A DNA stretch of 64,000 bases from Isoperla grammatica (GCA_945910005.1 OX246746.1:24493987-24557986), one strand, 5' to 3'; shown: positions 23,501 to 37,015, counted from the first letter of the stretch. Notes: a model not told the origin generated them from the sequence alone. Numbers and translations are program-made.

Positions 23501-25700
23501 TAATGAACTCTAAATAATTGAAGGTTATTTCGTTAGGAGAAGGAATAATTTATGGTCCCAAAACCCAACACATTTTTGCAACTACACCTGACCCGATAAC
23601 TGATATTCATACATGCACAAATAAGAAAAGCTTTGGGACACTGTAGAAATGGATTATATATTGAGCACTAGATTTAGAAACAGTACCAAAATGTAAATGG
23701 GTGCTGACTTATAATATAATACCAGTATTCTTTGGTATTTTAAGGTGTGTTCACAATAACTACGGTATTTATTCATCCCGCTGCAAATTCTAAGTACGTA
23801 GTAGAGTACGAAACTAGCAAAGTTAAAATTCATTATACATTACTTATGTCATTAATTTCTGTAAATAATATTAATAAAGATTATAAACACTGAATATTGA
23901 TGCAACTTTATACACGCAAATGTCAAAATACTTTAAAATAGTATACTTTGTAAATAAGTTTGACACTTTGTGTTTCCTGTTAAAATAACGCACTGATAGA
24001 TGAAGGTTGCTCCAGAAATTAAATTTCAAACAAATTATTTTGTAAAATTTGATTTCGAATATACTAGGTACTAAGTTAATTAATCAAAACTTTTAAGTTC
24101 CTTGATTTTTAAGTGATTGATTATCTAACATGATGTAATGATGAATTGTTTTTCAGCCATTGTGAAGTAGAACATTTTACTTTTGTGGCTAAACATGTTT
24201 TCAAATGCCCAATAAATTTGTGTTATTCTTGAAAATGTAGTCTCTAATTTACTAGAATGGAAAAAATTAATGAGAGTATTTTATTTTGGTTGTGATTTGA
24301 AGGCTGGATATAAATATTTAGTCTCTGTTTTTTTTCTTTATAAAAATGTAAATCCCAAAAGTGTAACCATGTAAAATAATGTTCTCAACTAAAGAACTTT
24401 CTAGAGAAGTGTTGTGTACATATTGTGTGGTAAAGTCTAATAAAACACGCTCGCCTCGGGCGGGAATACCACGGCGGTGGTGGGACCACGGCCGGCGCAC
24501 CGCGACTCGGGAAATAAGAAAAACGATGCTATGATGTTCACTTCACGTATCACAGAGTTTTACCAGCAACATTGTTTTAGCTAATACTTCAAGGTATACA
24601 ACAAGGTAAAAATATGTTTTTAAAGTATCAATTTATATTCTTTTAAAGTAACTTAAGTGCGGTAAATAATATTTTGCTATATTTTTATTGTTCAGAGAGT
24701 ATCAAAATTAATCAAAGTGCAACTATCCCAAAATTGTACAAATAAGACTACTAGGCAGTGCAAACACACAGCTTTTAGTACCTACCACTCTTAAGTCTGC
24801 AAGCTCAAAACAGACATGGACATGAGATTTCAATTTTTATTTATTTCTAAAAAATTTGACTTTGAGAATTTTTTTGCCAATTTTCTGTTGAACAAAATTT
24901 GACTAATTTTGCGTCAAAATAAGTATATTCTGAAATTTTTAGCTCGTTGTACAACAAATGTCACAATATTGCAAATCTGAGTCGATATAAACACAATGAA
25001 ATGAAATTAATTAATTAATATCAATTTCAAAGTGAATTTTTGAGAAATTAAAAATGTGAATTAAGTAAATGCTCAAATGTTAATTATATTATTTCGAAGA
25101 AATAATCTCATAATAAATTATATCGTGTCCACCACTGAAATAATCAGTTCTCCAATTCGAGTGGGTAGTCAATAAAAATAATAATATATATTATATTATT
25201 TACTTAGATTCGAGTGTTAAATAGAAATAAAGTATAGTTCATCTAGCCTACGGTTTAAGCGAGTCTTGTTTATACTGATTTAAATTAAATTAAAATTTCA
25301 CAAAAAACATAGTCCTACACATATGCAAAATAGTTTAATAGTAGTTTAATCAGTTTAATTACTGAGTGGGTAGACTCTAAATGTGAATTTATTTATTTAT
25401 TTTTTTATTTATTTATTTAATAACGCAGATTGATTGTTGTGTAATTTTGGTACGATGTGAATTAAACTAAAAAAAATTAGACCAATAAATAACGCAACCA
25501 TAAATTTAAACGAAGCTTCATTTACAGCAATGAATTAGTGAGATAACAGTGGTATTCGTGTGAATTTATCCAAAGAAATAAAACAAACAAAACAATAAAA
25601 TACAAACAAACATTCAAAATAAGCTTAATTAAAGCAATATGTTTTAACCAGACAAAATTGAGACACGTGAATGAATCCATGAGAAGCCTGCCTGGTCTAT
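20546..25700. other. Long AT-rich intergenic stretch
   Basis: No supported gene over 5 kb. The 60-93 codon frames here have no family resemblance and no splice-site support. A small CpG-rich patch at 24450-24515 stands out but carries no recognisable motif. Confidence 0.45.
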
Positions 25701-25719
25701 GACAGCATCAAACGATCAT

Positions 25720-26058
25720 TTATAAAAAAGGGATGTGCAGTTTTGTGAGTGTTTGTGCTATGACTGGTAGGGTAAAGGTGACCTCCGAGGTGACAACTTC
25801 TGTCATCCAGTAGTATCCTTCACCATCCATCAACATAAGCTGGCCACGCGCATGCAGTAATGCAGCAGCAGCCGGGCCACCTGACAAAGCAAACAAAATC
25901 ACCATAGAAGTTATTCTAATTTCGGCACGTAGCAACTGCATTTTCATGCACCCATTATTTGCAATGGAATACATCTCGAATTTAGAAAGTAACGCATGTG
26001 CTGAAATGTATGTTCGAGCTATTTGGAAAGCTGCTGGAGGAGATTGTGCAGGGGCCAT
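25720..26058 (-). CDS. Unidentified candidate exon
   Basis: A 112-codon frame on the minus strand has balanced codon use unlike its surroundings. It starts at ATG directly after a very good acceptor (TTCATTCTCCACTCG-TTTCCCAG). A second excellent acceptor (TTTGCTTTGTCAG) lies inside at about 25886, so this could be two alternative exon starts. The C-terminal part (WMTEVVTSEVTFTLPVIAQ) looks like beta strands. The frame ends at a stop 12 codons later with no obvious donor, as a terminal exon would. I do not recognise the family. It could be a last exon of a minus-strand gene or chance. Confidence 0.3.
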   Translation of the reverse strand: MAPAQSPPAAFQIARTYISAHALLSKFEMYSIANNGCMKMQLLRAEIRITSMVILFALSGGPAAAALLHARGQLMLMDGEGYYWMTEVVTSEVTFTLPVIAQTLTKLHIPFL

Positions 26059-26059
26059 T

Positions 26060-27115
26060 CTGGGAAATCGAGTGGAGAATGAATTCTTCCCAGCTTTTTT
26101 TAGAAGATGAATATAATTAGATATGAGTACATAAAAAAAAAAAATGCAAGTGTTGGACGCAAATGTGATTCAATGTTGTTGTATGCCACCAAAATTGTTC
26201 CATTAATTATAAATAAGCAGATTTTCTGAAACCTTTCAGGAAGTGAAATTTTACTTTGCAGGAAATTGGAAAATTGCAAAGTGTGCACTGTCAAAAATAC
26301 ATTTAAAGTGGGACATAGAAGTCCGGGCCCGGTATTTCAGGCCCGGGCCCGTACTGAGAAAGGATTCGTAAGCTTGTCAAAGCCCAGGCAAGGCCCATGC
26401 CAGGGCGAAGTGTAAGTTGGCCCGTAACAGCTCGTTCAGCTTGATTTTTGTATTTGCAATGGATACGAACGACAGGGCAGGAATGAAAGAATACCGTCTA
26501 ATCAGTGATCCAAGCCGCCCAATACGACCAGCGCGATGTAAACAAAAATGTTATCACAGGAAGTTTATACTATATTTCTGAAAATTAAATGTTTTTTAAT
26601 TTTCGGGAATATTGGTAAAATAACGTTTCCTTGATTGCAAATACCTATTAGATTAAAAATGAGGGAAAACAAGCTAATTCAGTGATATACGTAGCCCGGG
26701 CTCAGCCAGCCCGGCCTGTCACATAACAGTTAGTATAGAGTGAAACCCATCAAAGAACATTTACTAAACTCTGTCTTACGAGGTTGGCTCTTGCGTAGAA
26801 ATAAACCACACCTTAATACATCAGCCCTAGAACACTAACACGTCCCGTCAATCAAATATCAGCGCCGCCTACACTACACGGTACACCCACCAATGTTGAA
26901 AATAAACATATCTGTTTTCTGTTTAAATTATACACATGGCGAAAACGATTTTAATTTATTTCCAATTTCTTACGTAATCTCTTCCCAGTTCTATAAGTAC
27001 AGTTGAAGAAAAAGCAGCTAGCAACCGGAAAACTCGCACTTCCTTTTTAATAAAAAGTCATCTCTGCGTGAGAGCAAGAATTGTGAGTCGAGATAGATAA
27101 ATAGTTAAATGTCTT
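26060..27115. other. Intergenic with GC-rich CCCGGGCCC words
   Basis: GGCCCGGGCCCG-type palindromes occur at 26315-26350 and again near 26695-26720, with AT-rich sequence between. This suggests a decayed DNA transposon, but no matching target duplication was found. Confidence 0.4.
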
Positions 27116-27116
27116 T

Positions 27117-27201
27117 TCATTATTATTATTATTATTACTATTACTATTATTATTATTATTATTATTATTATTGTTATTATTATTTTTTACTATTATTATT
27201 A

Positions 27202-27256
<55 letters not shown>

Positions 27257-27298
27257 TATTAATACTATTATTATTATTACTATTATTATTACTATTAC

Positions 27299-27368
<70 letters not shown>

Positions 27369-27400
27369 TTTTTATTTATATTATTATTATATATTATTAT
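27117..27400. repeat. (TTA)n microsatellite
   Basis: About 280 bp of TTA/ATT trinucleotides with scattered TAC and TTT interruptions. Long Leu, Ile and Tyr frames are artefacts of this repeat. Confidence 0.95.
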
Positions 27401-27599
27401 AATTATTTAAATGTCTTATTCAGGCGATTGATCGAAGCATGTGAGGCATTTTCTTAATCGAATGTTCATAAAATAATACTAATGACTAGTGTATAACTAT
27501 ACGTAGTGATAATTAGTAATACCACAGGTAAAGCGATGATGATTCTGGTTGCTTTACGCCTTTATTATTACAACCATACTATGTACTATAGCCCCAACG

Positions 27600-27810
27600 T
27601 AAGTATTCGTATACTGACCTCAGATCCTTATCTACTGCCCCCTTTCACGCAAGCTGATTCAATGAAAATCAAAAGATTCCTGGCGTTCATTCACGCATTC
27701 TTACATGAAGTCTTCCGCCGAGTAGAATGCACAAGCCTCATTAGTCACGCCCACTATTTAAGATAACCAACCGAAGGTCGAAAATTATCCCTACTTGACC
27801 TGCTTAAATT
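27600..27810 (+). repeat. Dispersed repeat, copy B (partner at 15.7-15.9 kb)
   Basis: See the match described for 15715-15910. This copy lacks the 78-bp array and continues into unrelated sequence, then into the 28195-28395 repeat, so A/B and C/D may be parts of one longer element family. Confidence 0.5.
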
Positions 27811-28194
27811 AGATGCTAGGAATTAGAGAAGTATAAAATTAGGTTGGTACAATTGGGTTTGTCTCTTTCGTAAGCATGAGAATATTAAGATAATACAATA
27901 TTATGATAGTATTCGAGACTATGAGGGGGTTACAGTTGCTTTCGTCACATATGAGTTATTTCTGGCCAACCGTGAGTCCCAATTTTGAATATCGATCACT
28001 GATTGACCACAAACCACTCGTCTATCACGGATATATCGGCAAGGTTGCATCGAGACAAGTATATGTCGTGTTCTGTACGCCAGTCTTTTGTAAGCACATA
28101 GGCCCTATTAAACAAGATCTACGTAATATGAAACTTTATGAGCTAGAATAGGATAGCCTAAACTATTCATAAATGCAAACTAGAGAGCAGATAT

Positions 28195-28395
28195 ATTTAA
28201 GTTTGACATAGTTTGAAGCGCCATCACCCATAGTAATGTGACCATCCGCCCAGCATAACAAATATATGACTGATAATAAATATATAATATGAAATTAGTA
28301 AATATGATATGATTGGCGGGTTGTCACGGGGGTAAAGGGTGGTCACATAGCGACGGACGGGAGCAGCAGGGGAGCGTCAAACTAAGAAAATATTA
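28195..28395 (+). repeat. Dispersed repeat, copy D (partner at 20.35 kb)
   Basis: Similar to 20350-20545 over its whole length and ending at the same GAGCGTCAAACTAAGAAAAT block. Confidence 0.65.
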
Positions 28396-29080
28396 AGTCT
28401 AACAATACATAAGTTAACAAACGTGCCAAAACCATTTGCAATAATTATTGTTCAAAACCTGATTTAAAAGTTACAACTGGCGCCGAGTTGAAGTGTCGTT
28501 GGATCCGGATGTAAAGGTCACGTGACATTAGTGATATGTAGGCTTTGATCAGATCAAGTAAACGTATACACATAAAAAACTGAGAGAATAGCCACTGGGC
28601 GCGCCACTTGACGACTAACAGCGCGCCCCGTGGTCGTAGTGAACGTTTAGCGGACCCGGATCCGTGGCTACGTGAATAGTTACATTAGCTACGAAATGGA
28701 AAATATTACTGCGAGTTTTTTTAAACCGGGAAATCCTTAATGTATTGCTCGTTTATATTTATTACGTAGATCAGGTTTGGATTTAGTAAAAGTAATAAAT
28801 ATACTCGCAGATGTTGTGAAATGATATTGAAACGGTGCGAAATTACCTTTTTTTTCACATCTCAAGAATGCAACAACCTTATCAAAAAGTGAGAACACAG
28901 CCCTCTGTTGATTATTAAACACAGATTCAATCCATAAATTTTAAATATTATTATCAAAAGTATTGTTATTTTGATCACTTACAGATGTAATAATCAAAAT
29001 GATAATATCTATTGAATAAGGACAAAGTGTGTCTACTGTCTATGCTACCTGTAGATATGAGCTATTTATTATATCGTTTT
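28396..29080. other. Intergenic
   Basis: No supported exon. A GC-rich patch at 28585-28670 contains GGGCGCGCC and GCGCGCCCC in near-inverted arrangement. Confidence 0.45.
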
Positions 29081-29165
29081 TGAGAGAGAAATACATGGTG
29101 TGAGACAGTAATACATGTGTGGGAGAATAATACATGTGTGAGAGAGTAATAGAGAGAGTAATACC
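29081..29165. repeat. Short imperfect tandem repeat
   Basis: About four degenerate units of GAGA(A/G)TAATACATG(T)GTG type. Confidence 0.6.
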
Positions 29166-29499
29166 TGAGCCTAGCGCTTGTTTTACGAAGATTCTGAATA
29201 CGTATCGTAAATAAATTTGACTTGTGTTGTGACTGGTGAGTGTTACTTTTGATTAAAATAAAAAACGGGTTTCAAAATGTCTTTATGAATTACTGAGGTG
29301 AAAACAAAAACATACGAACACAATTTGTCCACACAATTTGTTCATAACCCCGATTACAGGTATTCGCGAAGACGGAAGAAAACATGACTATGATGTTGAG
29401 TTATAGAAACTAAGAAAGATGGAGGGATCGGATAAACAGTATAAGGAGACGAGAGATGAATGAGGAGGAAGATGGTAGTAGGAGAAAGGCGATCTGTGA

Positions 29500-30400
29500 T
29501 ATTATAGCTGGTGAGGTTGAAGGGAATGAGTTAGAAGATGGTGGGAGGAAAAGCCGATATTTGAAGCTAGCTGGCTGGAGGACATGACATTGAAGGGAAC
29601 GAGTTGGAAGATGGTGGGAGGAGGACGGCGATATGCGGAGATAGCTGTTATGAGGTTGAAGGGAATGAGTTAGAAGATGGTGGGAGGAAAAGCCGATATT
29701 TGAAGCTAGCTGGCTGGAGGACATGACATTGAAGGGAACGAGTTGGAAGATGGTGGGAGGAGGACGGCGATATGCGGAGATAGCTGTTATGAGGTTGAAG
29801 GGAACGACTGGAAGATGGTGGGAGGAGGACGGCGATATGCGGAGATAGCTGTTATGAGGTTGAAGGGAACGAGTTGGAAGATGGTGAGATGAGGACGGCG
29901 ATATGTGGAGAAAGCTGTTATGAGGTAGAAGGGAACGAGTTGGAAGATGGTGGGAGGAGGACGGCGATATGCGGAGATAGCTGTTATGAGGTTGAAGGGA
30001 ACGAGTTGGAAGATGGTGGGAGGAGGACGGCGATATGTGGAGATAGCTGTTATGAGGTTGAAGGGAACGATTTGGAAGATGGTGGGAGGAGGACGGCGAT
30101 ATACGGAGATAGCTGTTATGAGGTTGAAGGGAACGAGTTGGAAGATGGTGGGAGGAGGACGGCGATATGTGGAGATAGCTGTTATGACGTTGAAGAAAAC
30201 GAGTTGGAAGATGGTGGGAGTAGAAAGGCGATATGTGGAGATAGCTGTTATGAGGTTGCAGGGAACGAGTTGGAAGATGGTGGGAGGACGGCGATATGCG
30301 GAGATAGCTGTTATGAGGTTGCAGGGAACGAGTTGGAAGATGGTGGGAGGACGGCGATATGCGGAGATAGCTGTTATGAGGTTGAAGGGAATGAGTGATG
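29500..30400. repeat. 66-bp minisatellite with higher-order structure
   Basis: The 66-bp unit contains GAGTTGGAAGATGGTGGGAGG and GCGGAGATAGCTGTTATGAG-type segments. The last two or three units are 63 bp. The left part (29515-29790) is a longer composite of about 137 bp, repeated twice, that joins a unit to an inserted block with AAGCCGATATTTGAAGC and GGCTGGAGGACATGACATTG. Because 66 and 63 are multiples of three, long repetitive frames exist on both strands (up to 241 codons on the minus strand); none is considered a protein. Confidence 0.9.
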
Positions 30401-30674
30401 ACTTGTAAAATGAAAATAATCCGCTTCGTTTGGCATGTGTATTGGTTTTATCCATTCCTAATCCTTGGAGGCAACACCCCATACCCGAAAACTGTGTTGG
30501 AGAGTATAACATAATATTGATTAATTAACTGTACGAATATCAATTAATAGTTAAAAATTTAAGGATGAAGACATTGTGGCAATAATTCGGTTAGGATCAC
30601 ATGTTTTCATAATTCAATCACCTTTTGACACAGCCTTTTTATTTCTATTATTACTATTTTTTCTTATTTCACCT

Positions 30675-30786
30675 GTTGCTGATGTTTCTCCGTGTTCTCT
30701 TATTACTACAGTAAAGTTTTGATCGATGACGTTGCTGATGTTTCTCCGTGTTCTCTTATTACTACAGTAAAGTTTTGATCGATGAC
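30675..30786. repeat. Perfect 56-bp tandem duplication
   Basis: Two identical 56-bp copies start GTTGCTGATGTTTCTCCG, at 30675-30730 and 30731-30786. The lack of differences implies a recent event. Confidence 0.9.
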
Positions 30787-31027
30787 GTGAAGACTAATAT
30801 TAATTCACTTGATATAATATGATGTGGACATTCATCGCACGAAACATGCTTATTTGAAACACGAATATTTTGTTCTTGAGGCTAATGCTGTAGTTAGGCC
30901 TCAGCCTCACACACCTGGGGTTTGTCATCTTTACAAGGCGTCACTGCCCATTCATACAGCATTTTTTTTCTACATCAAGTTTGACTTTAGATATTTTTGT
31001 ATATTTTTTCATTTATGAATTTGTAGT

Positions 31028-32100
<1,073 letters not shown>

Positions 32101-32152
<52 letters not shown>
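32101..32152. repeat. (GA)n microsatellite
   Basis: 26 perfect GA dinucleotides. Confidence 0.95.
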
Positions 32153-32156
<4 letters not shown>

Positions 32157-32547
32157 GTGTATCAAGTCCCTGGTGTGTAACAAAGCCCTATAGGTTATCT
32201 ATTACCACATCATTGAGAAAACACAAAACTTTTCAACTAGGATTTGTAACAATTGAAATATTACAGTAGATCAAGAGACAAGTTACGCTGGACACACTTG
32301 GCTTGGATACACGTTGAATCGTTCTGAAATATTTTCCAATGTAAAATAGTGTTGATCAAAACGCCAAAAAGACGTTTGAATGTGAAGGATGCCTCGACTA
32401 AGTGCAGGTGGTTTGCATGGAAATGCAGGTGTGCAGGTGTGCAGGAAAATAGGATGGCTGTTTGTTATTGTGGACGCCCAGTCCACAAAAGTGCATAAGA
32501 CGAGTTTTGATATCACGGGAGGACCGTACCAAATGTCATCATATATA
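32153..32547. other. Intergenic
   Basis: Open frames of 69-77 codons on both strands have no recognisable content. No splice-site support. Confidence 0.5.
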
Positions 32548-32555
32548 TCTGTATG

Positions 32556-32998
32556 CAGGGCTTAATTTGAGCCGGAACGCACCGGAACGCAGTTCCGGTT
32601 CCTTTTCTGAAACCGGAACGCACGTTCCGGTATTATTTCAAATCTCACACACTGTTTTCCACATGATTTAAAAATTTATGAATTACCATTATGTACACGG
32701 GGAACGGAACTTGTCTTTGAAAATTGTGAAATATTCATTCAATTGTATGAATGCGAGTTTTGCACTGATGAGTGTCCCCCAGGTAGTCAGACCCCAATAC
32801 AATGGAAATAATCTTCGGAGCTTCCTTCGTCCACTCATATAAAGTGCTTGTGGTAGAATATATATTTATATGAGTGTGTGTGCAATGTGCATTCTACTAC
32901 AAGCAATGTATAAAGGTGGTTGGCGGGGTTGGTTCAAAATTATGGAAGGCGAACAAACTGTGCGTTCCGGTTCCTTTTCAATTAGAAATTAAGCCCTG
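32556..32998. mobile_element. Non-autonomous hAT-type element (443 bp)
   Basis: The termini are CAGGGCTTAATTT and AAATTAAGCCCTG, an inverted pair of the hAT type. An exact 8-bp target duplication, TCTGTATG, flanks them (32548-32555 and 32999-33006). Subterminal repeats of CCGGAACG and CGTTCCGG are concentrated at both ends, possibly transposase-binding sites. There is no transposase ORF, so it would need an enzyme in trans. Confidence 0.92.
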
Positions 32999-33006
32999 TC
33001 TGTATG

Positions 33007-33800
33007 TGTTTTAAGTTTTTCTAATTTTAAACAAGACTAGTTCATCGAGTCTGTATAGTGCTTATAGAAAAACACCCTATTAGCATTAATCACTTATTTT
33101 ATGTTGAGTGGCGTTTACGAGACCAATAAAGTCGCACATATTTTAATTTTTGCTTCCCTTCACCGTTATGAACCACGTCCAGAGATAAGCTTTAATTGAA
33201 TTTTAATGCATTAAAACGCAATAGAAATGATATTAAGACGAGAAAGTTTAGGAAACGTCTATATATCGTATTTTAACTAAGAAAAAAAAAATAGAAAAAA
33301 ATTAATAGATTGTGATAAATTCGTAGCATAATAGCTCTGACGGGGTGTGTAAATATTCAATGTATACGGGATATATGGTTTGTGACTACTTGAAAATGAT
33401 TCAGAAATACTAGATCACAACGTATGTTGCATTCAATCTTCATAACTGTCAAGATTGCATCACTCAGGGCAACAAAGTTCAATTAAAATGTCTCCGTATG
33501 TATTTTCAAAGCAACAAACTAAATAATTAATATAATTACATCATTCGCAACATTGCTTGGCATGGAAATGCAGACACTTTTGTTCTTATCCTCACGATTC
33601 CCCTTTAAGTTCTAGTGTGTCTACTACTCATTTTATCTATTACCAAGCTATTCTAAATTATGTTTGTTTTTCTGTATTTAAAATGTATTAGTTTATGTAA
33701 CGGAGAGAGAAAGAAGGTGCCACTGAAAAATAATTTTTAATGACAATGAGCTGATCATCTGTCATACATATAGACAGTGATCAGAATAGTTGCAATAGTT
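33007..33800. other. Intergenic
   Basis: AT-rich, nothing recognised. Confidence 0.55.
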
Positions 33801-33883
33801 GAAGCAAATTCATTATTGTTCTTATTTCCAAAATATTTCTAATTTCCCTTTTTTGGAAATAAGAACAATCATGAATTTGATTC
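33801..33883. repeat. Inverted repeat, ~30-bp arms
   Basis: CAAATTCAT-ATTGTTCTTATTTCCAAA-type arms at 33801-33832 and 33853-33883 are reverse complements with a few mismatches around a 20-bp loop. Confidence 0.7.
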
Positions 33884-34964
33884 AACAGATTCTTTTATAA
33901 TTTTATATAGAGATTCGTTACTGAAAAACAAAATATTGTAAATGTAATGAATAGATTACACCCAGATATGTAAGTTTCAACAAGTTTGTTCGTAAAGAGT
34001 TTTTATTGTGCATTAGCTTTTCTGAGTAACAATTAAGTAAGAAGTTTCATTTGTTTCCATTAGGCAAATAAAGAAAATAAAACTCTTGAGGAACGCACGA
34101 TTGTAAGAGCTATTTTCGAAGATCAAACTTAGAGCATTAAAAACAAATCTATTTTGTGAAATTTGAAAACAAATAAAAATTTCAATTTTTCTTTCTTTCA
34201 CGTTATCACTCCATGGATTAGTTTGAAACAATTCATGGATTGATAACATGAAAAAAAATTACCTTCATATACTTACCAAACTTTATTGGATGAACCACAA
34301 GTATAAATATATTTTTTTAATTAATTAAATATAAAGTAAAATAATTGTTTTGTTTGTAAATTTGTTTGCATCTGTGAAAGCCAAATGATTTCGGCTCAAT
34401 AAATCAACCACTATTAGATGGATGACTAGGAGCATACAAGTTTACACACCCTGTGGTTTTGAAGTAATGTAGCAAGGTACGTATCCGCCTTTGCACATTA
34501 GGCATATACTTACATCTCCGTAACATCCAATGGCAGCTTCGGGTTTTCCCAGTGGTCGACGTTCGCATTCAGCCAATTTGCGGAGCTAAAAAAAGTTCAA
34601 TAAAAAGTTGTTTTCCGGAACTACATACGGATAGAGCAGATATTATCAGACATATATTATTAGCTGTTAGTCAAAGTTTCAAGAACATGAGTTTGCACAA
34701 TGCCAACGTCTTTAAATATAATAAAAATAGAACTGAATCATTCATACACAAAATTATTTAGTTTTAAAGGGTTTGTATTATGAGTTTGTCCACAATTGGT
34801 TTAAAAATAGTTTTGGTTAATATTCATGGAATCCATTGAAGTCAGTAGGAGCTAGGAAGAATCAAAATTCACGTCGATGCAGCCTATAAACCCTCATTGC
34901 AAAGCATTGTACCATGCACATCTCCTTTAAGCAATCGTAAAAAAAAAAAATGGCAATACCTTAA
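33884..34964. other. Intergenic
   Basis: AT-rich with no supported gene. Confidence 0.55.
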
Positions 34965-34967
34965 CAA

Positions 34968-35061
<94 letters not shown>

Positions 35062-35121
35062 TAATAATAATGATAATAATAAAAAAATAATAATAATAAT
35101 AATAATGATGATAATAATAAT

Positions 35122-35186
<65 letters not shown>

Positions 35187-35187
35187 A

Positions 35188-35255
<68 letters not shown>
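34965..35255. repeat. (AAT)n microsatellite
   Basis: About 290 bp of AAT/ATA units with rare ATG and AAA interruptions. Confidence 0.95.
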
Positions 35256-35257
<2 letters not shown>

Positions 35258-35950
35258 GTAATTCTTTCTTCAGTATTAAAAAAAAATATAATTTTTGTTA
35301 TTAACAACACATTATTATCTCACTTTCCGTTAACTAAATGGAAAAAACTGCCATGAAAGAAAAATACAATAATACTAAGGTAATAATAGAAGAAGCAAAT
35401 GTTACGGTCACTCCAACAAATCGTTCACGACGTAAAGCCCCAAATAATATCATCGCAATCCAATGCAGTCTGTTTTTGAGTTGAGATTGTCAAGAACATT
35501 ACTAAAACCCGCCCACGAGGTAAGTATGAGAAATATGATGTCAGCAGGTTTTGGATGTGTGTAATCAATGAGAACTCTGTCGATAAAGTTGACGTACACT
35601 TTCCGATTTGATTTTCTTACTTTTTATTCAAAATCTCATAATATCGAGGAAAAATAAACTAAGAATAAAAATTAAAAATAAGGCAAAATTATCTGCTACG
35701 CGACCCTACAAATTGTATATAAATGAGAATTTATAAATTAATTGGACCTCTGTGAATTATATCAGGACCATTCAACTAGTAAACACTGTTCAGTCACCAT
35801 CATACAATCACATTTTAATTACTTTCGTTACACGAAGATACATTTTTATTAAACTCTTGAAGACTTTTCTGTAAAACCACCACCACATAAGACTGAGTAT
35901 AAAGTAAAGCTCAAAGAGTCGCTAAATAAAGCACGAGATAACACCAAGTC
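35256..35950. other. Intergenic
   Basis: Nothing recognised. Confidence 0.55.
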
Positions 35951-35954
35951 CAAC

Positions 35955-36139
35955 TGCCGAAGAACTTGAAAAATACTGTATGTATCACCCTAATTTGTAA
36001 TAAGTATGGTAACTGAATGAATGGGATCCACGTTCAATAAATTGCCGAATAACTTGAATAATACTATTATTATTATTTATGTATCACCCTAATTTGTAAT
36101 AAGTATTGTAACTGAATGAATAGGATCCACGTTTAATAA
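35955..36139. repeat. Tandem duplication, ~95-bp unit, two copies
   Basis: Both copies share GCCGAA-AACTTGAA, TGTATCACCCTAATTTG and GGATCCACGTT blocks. The second copy has gained an (ATT)4 insert. Confidence 0.8.
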
Positions 36140-36389
36140 ATCAATAAACAATAAGTGCTAAATAAACAGCACAAACACTGTCACGCAGAATCCCTTACAG
36201 ATATTTATATGCCAGCATATCACTCTCATCTAAATTATTCGCATACGTTAAGTTTAAATTACCCTCTTTCAATACCGTCAAAATATAAATAATTTAAAAA
36301 TGTTTTTAAAAGTCATGTTTATGTCCTTGGAAATAATGAATGGCGTTGTGATGTTTGGGCTCAATTTCCAGATACCTGTATTCACAAGT

Positions 36390-36595
36390 ACGCTCATGCG
36401 GTTGGAACGCAGGTGCTATCCGTATGGCGCCAAGGGACGTGGGTTCGAGTCCCGCATAAGACATGTAATTGTCCTCCATGTTGATATCAATCACCCCTCT
36501 GGGCTGTGGTCGTGGAGGAGCTTTATTGGGACAGAAGTGAGCCTCATTGTCCCGAATAGCAAGGACGCAATAAAAGAGACGTAAAGCAAATAAAT
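36390..36595 (+). mobile_element. tRNA-headed SINE, family 2
   Basis: A B box of GGGTTCGAGTCCC (36441-36453) is preceded by CATGCGGTTGGAACGCAGG and GGGACGTGG. The body runs through CCCTCTGGGCTGTGG and GGAGCTTTATTGGG to an AAATAAATCA-type end. The head is shared with 55546-55625 (CATGCGGTTGG, TAGGGACGTG, TAAGACAT), which supports a dispersed family over a true tRNA gene. Confidence 0.65.
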
Positions 36596-36799
36596 CACCA
36601 ATCATCATAATTAAATCAGACATAAAACACTTATTATACAAAAGATTTAACCGAAAATGTTGTCAGTCCAAGAACATAATTTTTATATCGCTTTACTTTG
36701 ACATTTAGCTTAGATTTCTCATTAGACGATGCATATCTAGGTGAGCGCTTCTTGCACTGCTTCGATCGAGCGTACTTGAGTAAGTTGGTTGTATTTTCA

Positions 36800-37015
36800 C
36801 CGATAGAGATGTCACAGTGAGTGGTAGCACATGAGGCTTTTATTCGAAATGTCGCCGCTTCGATACCCGCTAACTGAAGGTTTTTTCAGGTTTTCCTCAA
36901 ACACAAGGCGAATTCTGGAGTCGATCATACTAGGAACCCTTGGACATTCCAAATACCTCAATACCAAAATTGGTCACCTGAAGAGTGGCATAAATTATAC
37001 CTGACCAGTTTTCCT
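36800..37015 (+). mobile_element. tRNA-headed SINE, family 1
   Basis: A degenerate tRNA-like head with B box CGCTTCGATACCC (36856-36868) is followed by GGTTTTCCTCAAACACAAGG and TTGGTCACCTGAAGAGTGG, matching the body of the minus-strand copy at 11.4-11.6 kb. Confidence 0.65.

Noticed and set aside
26315..26725. hAT-type element with CAGGCCCGGGC and CCCGGCCTG ends
   Set aside because: The 8-bp flanks do not match and the inverted ends agree poorly.
27109..27410. Long Leu/Ile/Tyr open frames
   Set aside because: They are translations of the (TTA)n array; the same holds for frames over the AAT arrays at 35.0, 38.2, 45.5 and 45.9 kb.
29787..30512. 241-codon minus-strand frame and 153-174 codon plus-strand frames
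   Set aside because: They follow the 66-bp minisatellite on both strands; there is no splice, signal or domain evidence.
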